Translations under genes and position numbers: made by a program
From: Klebsiella pneumoniae
GTDB taxonomy: Bacteria > Pseudomonadota > Gammaproteobacteria > Steroidobacterales > Steroidobacteraceae
NCBI GenBank assembly: GCA_945873095.1
Contig: CAMCBU010000007.1
Span: forward strand, 1 to 64,000
Reading direction: 5' to 3'
DNA length: 64,000 nucleotides
Part shown: in pieces, positions 1-7,484 of the stretch
Layout of the letters: each line of letters opens with the position of its first letter
Numbering within the stretch: position 1 is the first letter of the stretch
The notes under the pieces: generated by a model
What the model was told of the DNA's origin: nothing
The model's input: the letters and a program-made list of their open reading frames with translations, nothing else
Databases searched by the model: none

Positions 1-78
1 GACCAGCGAACCCAACATGTGCACATCGTCACGCAGCGCGGCGTGCTTGGACGGGAACTCGATTTCCGTGCGTTTCAC
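1..78 (-). CDS. ppc: Phosphoenolpyruvate carboxylase, N-terminal fragment (cut by window edge)
   Basis: Only the first 26 codons are inside the window, starting at a GTG at 78 and read leftwards off the edge. The peptide contains ALRDDVHMLGSLV, which resembles the N-terminus of bacterial PEP carboxylases (an 'LR-x-DV-x-LG' pattern just after the start). PEP carboxylase makes oxaloacetate from PEP and bicarbonate to refill the TCA cycle. The start is supported by a TACAAT hexamer seven bases upstream (86-91), an arrangement seen at many starts in this window. With so little sequence the call rests on one short motif, so it is tentative. Confidence 0.55.
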   Translation of the reverse strand, partial: MKRTEIEFPSKHAALRDDVHMLGSLV

Positions 79-91
79 AGCCGCAATTGTA
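79..91 (-). promoter_or_regulatory. Probable -10 element of ppc, leaderless arrangement
   Basis: TACAAT on the minus strand (86-91) is followed by seven bases and then the GTG start at 78. Transcription would begin at or next to the start codon. A GAGGAG lies further upstream, overlapping the promoter side, so it would not be in the mRNA. No convincing -35 is visible. Confidence 0.4.
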
Positions 92-144
92 CTCCTCGAC
101 CGCATGCGCGAGCTCACGCGAGCCCGTCACCAACTCGCAACCGC

Positions 145-178
145 AAAAAAAAGGCCGGGCAGCATGCGCCGCCCGGCC
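145..178 (-). terminator. Rho-independent terminator of the first TonB receptor gene
   Basis: On the minus strand a perfect 8-bp stem GGCCGGGC/GCCCGGCC (arms 171-178 and 153-160, 10-nt loop) is followed by eight T residues (145-152). It lies 25 bp past the stop codon of the receptor gene that ends at 203. This is the clearest intrinsic terminator in the window. Confidence 0.85.
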
Positions 179-202
179 TCGACTCAACTCAACCGCGAAC
201 GA

Positions 203-2722
203 TCAGCGGAACGAGTAGCTGAAGTCCACGCCCCAGGACGAGCCCGGTGCATCGTGAATGAACGAGCCACCGAACTCCGGCGCCGGGATGACTTCGGCGA
301 GGTAGGTCTCGTCGGTGATGTTGCGACCCCAAGCGGTCACGCCCCAGGTGCCGTTCGAAACACCCAGGCGGGCATCGACGGTGCTGAAGGCATCACGCTT
401 CTGCTTGGCGAACTCACCTTGTCCGAAGCCGAAGTAAGTGAACAGGTTCGGCACGAGGTTGCCCTGCACGGTGCTGAACCAAGTCTCACCGATGAAGGTG
501 CCGTTGACGCGCGCGTTCATCGTCCAGTCAGAGCCGCCGAGCGGGATCTTCAGATCGATACCCGCATTACCGGTGTACTCCGGTGCGTACGGAATCTTGT
601 TGCCTGCGGTGTACGGACGACCATCGTAGCGCTTGATCTCGCTATCGGCAGTGCCATACCCCGCGAACACCGTGATGACGTCCGTCAGGCGCCAGCGAGC
701 GTCGAGCTCGATACCCTTGACCTCGGCTTCTTCCGCGTTGGTCACGACGCGCAACAGACCGAAGGGACCGGCGAAGAAGTTGAAGAACTGCAGATCGTCG
801 ATCTTGGTCTGATAAACCGCACCGTTGATCGCGAGCGAACCATCGAGCAGCGTCGACTTGAAGCCCGCTTCGAACGCCTTCGAAACTTCCTTCTCGTAGT
901 CGTCACGCACGTTGCTGATGGAGCGATCCGAACCGTTGGCATTGCACGCCGGGACGGTCAGGAAGGTGCTGATGGCGATCTTGTCCCACTGCGTCGGACC
1001 CGTGCAGAGACCGCCGAAGTTTTGCTCGATGGTGGCGCGGCTACCCGAGGAGTTGAAGCCACCCGAGCGGAAGCCGACACCGTAGCTTGCAAAGAGCGCC
1101 ACACCGTCCGCCGCCTTCCAGTTGACCGACAGCTTCGGTTGCAACTGCGAGAAGGTCTTCGAACGACCGGGGATGCTAGCGAGTGCCGGGTTGGCATCGT
1201 AAGCCGGGTTGATGAACTTGCCCGAACCGCCGAAGCCCGGCGTTTGCGGACCGATCTTCGGCACGTTGTTCGACACTTCGCGCTTCTCTTGGTCGTAGCG
1301 CAGCGCCAAGGCGACTTCGAGACCCTCTTGGATGTCGTAGGCCAACTGACCAAAGCCCGCGAGCACCGTGCTGTCGAAGTCGTCGTCGTAGAGCAGATCG
1401 GTGGGGTTCACACCACCGGTGCGGACGAGACCTTGTTTCAAAAAGCCCGTGGCGTTGTCCGAACCCTGCGACACGATCACATGACGCTGGATGTCGGCGA
1501 GATAGGCGCCAGCCACCCAACGGAAAGCCTGATCGCCAGGCGACGTCAAGCGCACTTCGACACTGGTGTCCTTCTGGTCACGCTGCTGGTACTGGTAACC
1601 ATCACAGGTGGTCGGGCCGTAGGGCGGCAACAGACCGGGATAGAAGAACGGCGCCGGCAGCGGCGTGTCCTTCGTGCGGGCTGCGAGCGAGCTCGTGCAC
1701 GAGGCAGTGGCCGAATACAAGCCGAACGCTGCACTGGTGCCATCGGTGAGGAAGTAGTTCGTCTGGTCGTTGAAAGCCGCGACCGCCGTCAGCGTGCCGA
1801 CAGCGACCGGATACTCCGCCTTGACCGACAGGTTGATGTTCTCTTGCTCGTTTTGCGGCTTGACGTTGTTCAGGTAGATGAAGTTGTGCTTGTTGGCATC
1901 TTCGTAGAACAACGCGCCGAATCCGCCGGCCGCAGCCTCTTGCAACGCGAACGAGGCGTTGAAGTTGATCGCGCCCGCGTCGAGCTTGGAGAACTTCGCC
2001 TTCGCGTCGATCGTGCCACCGCCTTCGAGATCCGTGATCAAGCGAGCCGACAGACCGGTTTCTTCAAAGAAATCGACGCAATCGTCGCACCTGAGAAACG
2101 TGTTTTCCCACTGACCATCGGTCTTGCGCGTATAGGCAGACACCGAAGCGCGGGTGCCCTCGCCGATCGGACCGCTCATGTACGCGTTCAGTTTGTAGCT
2201 GCTGAACTCGCCGTAACCGCCACCGAGATCAAACTCGAAGGCGTCGGACGGCTTGCGCGTGGTGATGATCATCGCACCGGCCACGGCGTTGCGCCCGTAG
2301 AGAGCGCCTTGCGGTCCCTTCAACACTTCGATCTGCGAAACGTTGTTGAGTTCCTGATTCAGCGCATTCGGATTGGTCTGCAATACGCCATCGATCACGA
2401 GAGCGAAGTTGGTCTCGGCATCGCGACCCGTGTTGATGCCGCGGATCGTGACTTGGAGGTCACCGGCTTCGGCCGTTTGCACTTGCGCGACGCCCGGCGT
2501 CAACGCGATGAAGTCCTGCGGGCGCTCGATACCAGCCGCTTGGATTTCCGAAGCGGTGAAGGCCTGCACCGTCGCCGGCACGTCTTCGAGGCGCTCGGCG
2601 CGCTGACGGGCGGTTACGACGATTTCTTCGAGTTGCGCTTCCTGCGCGCCTGATTGCGCCGCAGAGATGGCAGCCATCACGCTTGCGCCGATCAGGGAAA
2701 GTTTCCGGTGACGATTAAACAT
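203..2722 (-). CDS. TonB-dependent outer-membrane receptor
   Basis: An 839-residue protein with an N-terminal signal peptide (cleavage near residue 26), a TonB-box-like EEIVVTAR (32-39), a plug domain (about 45-150, including the conserved VLKGPQGALYGRNA motif) and a long beta-barrel. The start ATG at 2722 is preceded by a strong GGAGGG ribosome site. Length and motifs match the large receptor family expanded in heterotrophic proteobacteria that takes up siderophores, glycans, aromatic compounds or other large substrates across the outer membrane. The substrate cannot be told from sequence. It is transcribed alone and ends in a clear terminator. The upstream 250 bp contain two palindromes that could be regulatory. 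Confidence 0.9.
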   Translation of the reverse strand: MFNRHRKLSLIGASVMAAISAAQSGAQEAQLEEIVVTARQRAERLEDVPATVQAFTASEIQAAGIERPQDFIALTPGVAQVQTAEAGDLQVTIRGINTGRDAETNFALVIDGVLQTNPNALNQELNNVSQIEVLKGPQGALYGRNAVAGAMIITTRKPSDAFEFDLGGGYGEFSSYKLNAYMSGPIGEGTRASVSAYTRKTDGQWENTFLRCDDCVDFFEETGLSARLITDLEGGGTIDAKAKFSKLDAGAINFNASFALQEAAAGGFGALFYEDANKHNFIYLNNVKPQNEQENINLSVKAEYPVAVGTLTAVAAFNDQTNYFLTDGTSAAFGLYSATASCTSSLAARTKDTPLPAPFFYPGLLPPYGPTTCDGYQYQQRDQKDTSVEVRLTSPGDQAFRWVAGAYLADIQRHVIVSQGSDNATGFLKQGLVRTGGVNPTDLLYDDDFDSTVLAGFGQLAYDIQEGLEVALALRYDQEKREVSNNVPKIGPQTPGFGGSGKFINPAYDANPALASIPGRSKTFSQLQPKLSVNWKAADGVALFASYGVGFRSGGFNSSGSRATIEQNFGGLCTGPTQWDKIAISTFLTVPACNANGSDRSISNVRDDYEKEVSKAFEAGFKSTLLDGSLAINGAVYQTKIDDLQFFNFFAGPFGLLRVVTNAEEAEVKGIELDARWRLTDVITVFAGYGTADSEIKRYDGRPYTAGNKIPYAPEYTGNAGIDLKIPLGGSDWTMNARVNGTFIGETWFSTVQGNLVPNLFTYFGFGQGEFAKQKRDAFSTVDARLGVSNGTWGVTAWGRNITDETYLAEVIPAPEFGGSFIHDAPGSSWGVDFSYSFR

Positions 2723-2781
2723 TCAGTCCCTCCAGTGTTGTCCATAATTCAGGAGTGGGAAAAAAGCCGCACGAGTCTACG

Positions 2782-2822
2782 GCGCGGCGACCGCGAGTCG
2801 CAACGAATATTCGTCGCCGCGC
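2782..2822. repeat. Inverted repeat in receptor/amidohydrolase intergenic region
   Basis: Arms GCGCGGCGA (2782-2790) and TCGCCGCGC (2814-2822) are perfectly complementary. The interval contains a second palindrome, ACGAATATTCGT (2803-2814). This sits between two divergent genes, so it may form a cruciform or bind a regulator. The function is unknown. Confidence 0.4.
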
Positions 2823-2830
2823 AACCAAGT

Positions 2831-2850
2831 TTGTTGTGGCGCGACAACAA
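2831..2850. promoter_or_regulatory. Candidate operator palindrome TTGTTGT-N6-ACAACAA
   Basis: A perfect 7+7 bp inverted repeat with a 6-bp spacer, in the roughly 250-bp gap between the TonB receptor (start 2722, minus) and the amidohydrolase-like gene (start 2972, plus). The size and symmetry suit a dimeric repressor site. No regulator gene lies next to it, so the cognate protein is unknown. Confidence 0.4.
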
Positions 2851-2971
2851 CATCGCCTCAAGCAGAGACCGCGAAACGGCCACTTCACCGCCTGACGGCA
2901 CCCGACCCTCTTCGCTTTAGGCAATATCCCCGCTCGAGCCTCATGCCTACGCGTATCGGAGATTTCGCCAC

Positions 2972-3841
2972 GTGACCACCTCACCGCCCGTGCCTGCCAT
3001 CGACATCGTCAGCGGCATCTGGACCGAAGAAGCCCTCTCCTTCCGACCCGGTTGGCAGGAGCAGTTCTTCGCCGGAAAAATGAAATCCAAAACGGACATG
3101 CAGGGGGTCTCGCTCGAACAGCAGCTTGCGCAAATGGCCGACGCGGGCATCGAGAAGGCGTTTCTGTTCGCACCCAAAGTCGGTCGCAAAGGGTTACCCG
3201 GCTCATTCCATCTCCCGTACGAAGTGATTGCGCGCGCGGTCGAGAAGTACCCGAATCGTTTTTTTGCCATGGCGGGTATCGATCCTTATGAGGGCATGAA
3301 CGGCGTGCGCGCGCTCGAGGATGCGGTCAAGAACATGGGCTTCATCGGTGCGCATGTGTACCCGCACTGGTTCGATCTGCCGCCCGATCATGCGAAGTAT
3401 TACCCGTTCTACGCCAAGTGCGTCGAACTCGGTGTGCCCATCCAAATGCAAGTTGGTCAGTCGATGGTGTACACCAAAGAAGCACCGATGCGCAGTGTCG
3501 GTCGCCCCATCCTGCTCGATGGTATCGCCTGCGACTTTCCGGAACTGAAGCTGATCGGTATCCACGTGGGCATTCCCTGGACCGACGAAATGATCGCGAT
3601 GGCGTGGAAGCACGAGAACGTGTTCATCGGTTCGGATGCGCACAGCCCGAAGTATTGGCCCGACGCGTTCGTGAAGTACATCAACTCCTACGGGCAGGAC
3701 AAAGTTTTGTTCGGCACGGATTTCCCGGTGCTCGGCTTCAAACGCACCATGGACGAGGTGCTTGCGCTCAATCTGCGCCCGGATCCGCTGCGAAAATTTT
3801 TGCGCGATAACGCGCTGCGCGTTTACGGCATCAAAGCCTAG
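2972..3841 (+). CDS. Amidohydrolase-2 family protein lacking the usual HxH motif
   Basis: A 289-residue TIM-barrel protein resembling the amidohydrolase-2 / ACMSD-type decarboxylase-hydrolase family. It has an internal histidine region (IGAHVYPHW), a second one (IGIHVG) and the C-terminal FGTDFP motif (Asp about 250). The N-terminal metal-binding HxH normally found in this family (I-D-x-H-x-H) is not present: here the segment reads IDIVSGIW (10-17). The enzyme may therefore use a different metal arrangement or be inactive. The GTG start has a GGAG about 11 bases upstream. It stands next to CoA-ester metabolism genes, which hints at catabolism, but the substrate is unknown. Confidence 0.75.
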   Translation: MTTSPPVPAIDIVSGIWTEEALSFRPGWQEQFFAGKMKSKTDMQGVSLEQQLAQMADAGIEKAFLFAPKVGRKGLPGSFHLPYEVIARAVEKYPNRFFAMAGIDPYEGMNGVRALEDAVKNMGFIGAHVYPHWFDLPPDHAKYYPFYAKCVELGVPIQMQVGQSMVYTKEAPMRSVGRPILLDGIACDFPELKLIGIHVGIPWTDEMIAMAWKHENVFIGSDAHSPKYWPDAFVKYINSYGQDKVLFGTDFPVLGFKRTMDEVLALNLRPDPLRKFLRDNALRVYGIKA

Positions 3842-3850
3842 GCAACCGCG

Positions 3851-5080
3851 TCAATCTCCGCCCGTGCCCACCGACTTCGCGGCTTGCTCCGCCGTGAGGG
3901 CGGCGCCACTTTGCGTGAGGACTGCGATGTCGTCTTCGCTCAAACCCGCCTGACGCAGCAATTCTTCGGTGTGTTCGCCCAAACGCGGCGCGGGACGATC
4001 GATCGATGCAGGCGTTGCACTGAAGTTGACGGGAAAACTCGGCATCCGCAAGCGCCCCTCGCTCGGGTGATCGACGAACTGCCAAAAACCCGTCGCCTGC
4101 AAATGCGGGTCGGTCGCCAGATCCTCGAGCGTGTTCACCACGATGTGGGGGATACCGGAGTTTTCGAGCACACTCAGCCAATCGCCTGTCGTGCGGGTGG
4201 CCATGATCTCGGCAGTCGTCCGATTCGTCAGATCGATGTTGCGGACGCGATCGGCCAGTGTGCGAAAGCGCTCATCCGCAGCGAGCTCAGGTCGCCCGAC
4301 CACCTGACAAAATTTGACCCAGTGCGCATCGAGGTAAGGCAGCACGGCGATGTAACCATCGAGTGTCTTGTACGGCTTGCGGTCCTTGCTCATGAGTCGC
4401 GTGTAGCCGGGCTTGCCCTTGGGCGGCTCGAAGGTCATGCCCCAGAGATGCTCGGCCATGACGAAATTGACCATGGTCTCGAACATCGGCACTTCGAGCT
4501 CTTGCCCCTCTCCCGTGCGCTCACGATGGAACAGCGCGGCGAGCACGCCATACACCACGGTGATCGCCGTTGTCTTGTCGGCGACGACGGTGGGCAGATA
4601 GCGAGGCTCACCCAACACCATTTCATTGAGCATCGCGATCCCACTGGCCGCCTGGATCGAATCGTCGAGTGCACCCAAGCGACCATAAGGGCCCTTCTTG
4701 GAATACCCGTAGGCACCGCAATAGATCAGTCGCGGATTGATCTTTTTGAAATCTGCGTAATCGAGACCGAGCTTGGTCATCACTTGCGGTCGATTGTTGT
4801 GAACGAACACGTCGGCATCTTTGATGAGGGCGAACAACGCCTCTTTCGCACCGGCGATTCGCAAATCGAGCACGATGCTGCGCTTGTTGCGGTTACAGGT
4901 GAGGTACAGCGCGGCCATGCCGGGGTTGTTGCTCGCACCGAGCGAGCGATTGCTGTCACCGCGCGGTTGCTCGATCTTGATGACATCAGCGCCCATGTCG
5001 GCGAGCATTTGGCAAGCCCACGGGCCGAGCACCACGCTCGTCATCTCCACCACCTTGATTCCCGCCAGAGGTCCACTCAT
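3851..5080 (-). CDS. CaiB/BaiF (class III) CoA transferase
   Basis: A 409-residue class III CoA transferase. The N-terminal GIKVVEMTSVVLGPWACQML and GADVIKIEQP are the typical CoA-binding fold. The catalytic aspartate that forms the acyl anhydride is predicted at Asp168 in VVADKTTA. These enzymes move CoA between carboxylic acids (for example formyl-, succinyl- or carnitine-type substrates). I start it at the ATG at 5080 because the family begins right there; the open frame runs on to 5239 with non-homologous sequence. A GGAG lies 11 bases upstream. It converges with the amidohydrolase-like gene, 9 bp apart. Two further members of the family are at 8624 and 9830. The substrate is not deducible. 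Confidence 0.85.
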   Translation of the reverse strand: MSGPLAGIKVVEMTSVVLGPWACQMLADMGADVIKIEQPRGDSNRSLGASNNPGMAALYLTCNRNKRSIVLDLRIAGAKEALFALIKDADVFVHNNRPQVMTKLGLDYADFKKINPRLIYCGAYGYSKKGPYGRLGALDDSIQAASGIAMLNEMVLGEPRYLPTVVADKTTAITVVYGVLAALFHRERTGEGQELEVPMFETMVNFVMAEHLWGMTFEPPKGKPGYTRLMSKDRKPYKTLDGYIAVLPYLDAHWVKFCQVVGRPELAADERFRTLADRVRNIDLTNRTTAEIMATRTTGDWLSVLENSGIPHIVVNTLEDLATDPHLQATGFWQFVDHPSEGRLRMPSFPVNFSATPASIDRPAPRLGEHTEELLRQAGLSEDDIAVLTQSGAALTAEQAAKSVGTGGD

Positions 5081-5175
5081 CGTCGTCACACTCCGCAAAA
5101 TCTCGACGCGATGATACGCTGCGGCCATGCAATTCGACTCGTTCCTCGCGCAAGTCCGCCTACAGGCGGTCCGCT

Positions 5176-6120
5176 TTGAGTGATCCAGACGCGCCGGTGG
5201 CCAAACCGGTGGTGAAGCAAGTTGATCCCGTGGGAGCACTGTTGGTCGGACTCGCGGCGATGCTCTTTGCGACCAAGGGCATCTTTGCCAAGCAGCTTTA
5301 CTCGATGGGGGTCAGCGTGGAAGCGCTCGTCACGCTGCGAGCGTTGTTCGCTTTGCCGCTCTTCTGGTGGTTCGCGTTGCGGCGCGAAGGGCTCGCCGCA
5401 ATTCGCGCGACGCCACCGCGCGCCGTGTTGATGGCGGCGGCAGTGGGCGCTCTGTGCTACTACATCGGAGCCATGCTCGACTTCGTCGCTCTGACCATGA
5501 TCGAGGCGAGCATCGAGCGGGTGCTGATCTTCAGCTATCCGGCGATGGTGGTGCTCTATTACGCGTGGCGTGATCGCCGCTGGCCGACGCGAACCGTGTT
5601 GCTTGCCCTGGCACTGACCTACGTCGGTATTTTCTTCACGATGGGCGGCTTCGACTGGACCGAACTGCAGGCGAATCTGCTGGGCGCCCTGCTGGTGATC
5701 GGCTCCGCTTTGTCGTACGCGGTTTATTTCGTGGTCAGTGAAAAGTACACGCGCGAGATTGGCAGCGCACGGTTTACTTTGATCGCCATGACGGCAGCGC
5801 CGGCTTGTCTACTACCTCACTTTCTCATCACACACGACCTCGCCGAACTCGGTGCATTCAGCGCCTCCGCTTGGATGTTGCTCGTGATCCTCGCCATCGT
5901 CTGCATGTTCCTACCCGCCTCGTTCCAAGCGGAAGGCGTTCGTCGTGTCGGTGCGCAGCGCGGTGCAGTGCTCTCGACCGTGGGGCCGCCAACCACCGTA
6001 CTACTCGCCTGGATGTTGCTCGATGAGCGATTGACGCTGTGGCAGTGGCTCGGCATCGCGCTCATCGTGCTCGGGATCTTGGTGCTCGATCTCGAGCGTA
6101 CGCGTCAACGCAGCGCTTAA
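5176..6120 (+). CDS. DMT-superfamily (EamA) inner-membrane transporter
   Basis: A 314-residue, very hydrophobic protein with about ten membrane segments arranged as two EamA repeats (roughly 17-150 and 160-305). The family exports or imports small metabolites such as amino acids, nucleosides or drugs. The start is a TTG at 5176 with AGGCGG six bases upstream; there is no in-frame ATG nearby. The ribosome site lies in a small hairpin (CCGCC-TACA-GGCGG, 5156-5169). An 18-codon reading frame (ATG 5127, TGA 5181-5183) overlaps the start and could be a coupled leader. The 3' end overlaps the convergent GntR gene by 4 bp. Confidence 0.85.
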   Translation: MSDPDAPVAKPVVKQVDPVGALLVGLAAMLFATKGIFAKQLYSMGVSVEALVTLRALFALPLFWWFALRREGLAAIRATPPRAVLMAAAVGALCYYIGAMLDFVALTMIEASIERVLIFSYPAMVVLYYAWRDRRWPTRTVLLALALTYVGIFFTMGGFDWTELQANLLGALLVIGSALSYAVYFVVSEKYTREIGSARFTLIAMTAAPACLLPHFLITHDLAELGAFSASAWMLLVILAIVCMFLPASFQAEGVRRVGAQRGAVLSTVGPPTTVLLAWMLLDERLTLWQWLGIALIVLGILVLDLERTRQRSA

Positions 6121-6878
6121 TCAGGTAGCCACACCGACCCGTCTCGGCTGCGCCGCAGGCGAAACCCGTAGGTATATCGCTCCGCCGGATGCTCGGCGAG
6201 GGTGACGAGGAACACCCGTCCGTCACGCCCACGATAACGCCGCAGCAAGGCGAGCGAGGGTGTGCCGGCCTTCACGCCCATCCCCTTGGCACGAACCGCG
6301 TCGAGAACCTCGGCACGAAGTTCGACTTCGACCGTCTCGACGCGTGCGCCGAAGCGTTTCTCGATCGCCTCGTAGACGTAGCCACCGGCTTTGCCAACCG
6401 AGATGGCAACCGCCGCATATTCCTTTGGCAGGTAGAGGTCGGACCAACCGATGACCGCGCCACCACGACCCTTCAGGCGTCGTAGGGCTCGCACGCGGCA
6501 CCAATGCGTCCCGCGCTTGCAAGCAAGCGAGCTCGCGAGCTCGCTGTCAGCGATCACCTCATCGGTTGCGAGCACGACGAGCCGGCTCCCCTCCGGATAA
6601 CGCATCCACTCCGTCGGCGAGGCGAGTCGCTGGATGTGGCCGGGCGGCGACTCGAGTGCCGTGACCACGGTGCCGATGCCACGGTTGCGCGTGATCAGCC
6701 CCTGCTCCTCGAGACAACGCAGTGCCTCGCGGACGGTGTGGCGACTGACACGATGACGATCGACGAGCTCGAGCTCGCCCGGCAGCACGGCTCCCACCGG
6801 ATAACGGCCCGTCTGCAGCTCGACTCGCAGCACCTCGGCGAGCGCTCGGTAACGCGGTTGAGTTCGATTGACACCCAT
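6117..6878 (-). CDS. GntR-family transcriptional regulator with UTRA ligand domain
   Basis: A 253-residue repressor. The N-terminal winged helix-turn-helix (about 5-70) has the GntR pattern LVDRHRVSRHTVREALRCLE; it is followed by a UTRA ligand-binding domain (about 95-245) of the HutC/PhnF type. I choose the ATG at 6878 because AGGA lies nine bases upstream, while the ATG at 6908 has no ribosome site. It is divergent from the maoC-acyl-CoA dehydrogenase-CoA transferase operon, and a TGT-CCGT-ACA palindrome lies at that operon's predicted transcription start. It is probably the local repressor of that operon, relieved by a pathway metabolite (inference). Confidence 0.87.
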   Translation of the reverse strand: MGVNRTQPRYRALAEVLRVELQTGRYPVGAVLPGELELVDRHRVSRHTVREALRCLEEQGLITRNRGIGTVVTALESPPGHIQRLASPTEWMRYPEGSRLVVLATDEVIADSELASSLACKRGTHWCRVRALRRLKGRGGAVIGWSDLYLPKEYAAVAISVGKAGGYVYEAIEKRFGARVETVEVELRAEVLDAVRAKGMGVKAGTPSLALLRRYRGRDGRVFLVTLAEHPAERYTYGFRLRRSRDGSVWLPD

Positions 6879-6907
6879 TGCTTCGCATCCTAGCATTTGT
6901 CCGTACA
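6868..6907 (+). promoter_or_regulatory. Sigma-70 promoter and GntR operator for the maoC operon
   Basis: TTGACA (6868-6873), 17 bp, then TAGCAT (6891-6896) is a near-consensus promoter for the plus-strand operon, with transcription predicted near 6903. The inverted repeat TGT-CCGT-ACA (6898-6907) covers exactly that point and resembles operators of GntR/HutC-type regulators. Binding there would block initiation and could also autoregulate the divergent gntR gene. Confidence 0.6.
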
Positions 6908-6935
6908 TTTACCCAAGCCGCCGAGGGTCTTCCCG

Positions 6936-7454
6936 ATGAGTCAATCCGCCAAACCCATAGCACCCCAGCGCTATCGCGAGACCTTCGGTCGTTATTACGA
7001 AGACTTCGTCGTCGGCGACGTGTACGAGCACCGACCGGGCCGCACCATCAGCGAGACCGACAACACTTGGTTCACCTTGCTCACGATGAACACCCATCCG
7101 CTGCACTTCGACGCCGAATTCGGCAAAGCCTCCGAGTTCGGCAAATGCATCGTCGCCTCGCCCCTCACGCTCGCCATCCTCGTCGGTATGAGTGTGACCG
7201 ACGTCAGCCAGAAAGCCATCGCCAATATGGGCTGGAAAGACATCCGCATGACCGCACCGGTTTTCGCCGGCGACACGCTGTACGGGGAATCCGCGGTGCT
7301 CGAGAAGCGTGACTCCAAATCGCGACCCACGGCAGGACTCGTCACGGTACGTACGATCGGCAAAAACCAGGACGGACGGATCGTGTGCGAATTCGAGCGC
7401 ACGGTGCTCGTGGCCAAGCGTGGTCATGCCGTGGAAGACAAACTGAATTATTGA
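6936..7454 (+). CDS. MaoC-like hydratase/dehydratase
   Basis: A 172-residue hot-dog-fold protein of the MaoC family, which hydrates enoyl-CoA esters or related CoA thioesters. The start at 6936 is chosen because GAGGG precedes it by eight bases; an upstream ATG at 6897 lies inside the operator and has no ribosome site. The family pattern is visible in TWFTLLTMNTHPLHFD, where Asp and His of the hydratase motif would lie. First gene of a four-gene operon with an acyl-CoA dehydrogenase and two CoA transferases. This combination suggests activation, oxidation and hydration of a carboxylic acid as its CoA ester. Related MaoC proteins act on mesaconyl-CoA-type substrates, but that is only a possibility here. 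Confidence 0.85.
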   Translation: MSQSAKPIAPQRYRETFGRYYEDFVVGDVYEHRPGRTISETDNTWFTLLTMNTHPLHFDAEFGKASEFGKCIVASPLTLAILVGMSVTDVSQKAIANMGWKDIRMTAPVFAGDTLYGESAVLEKRDSKSRPTAGLVTVRTIGKNQDGRIVCEFERTVLVAKRGHAVEDKLNY

Positions 7455-7484
7455 CCTTTACGACCCGTCACTGCGGAGAACGCC

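Noticed and set aside
17-2653. Open reading frame of 878 codons on the plus strand
   Set aside because: It is antisense to the TonB receptor at 203-2722, which has clear motifs, a ribosome site and a terminator. The antisense protein is Arg-rich and has no family features; it is a by-product of GC-rich codon use.
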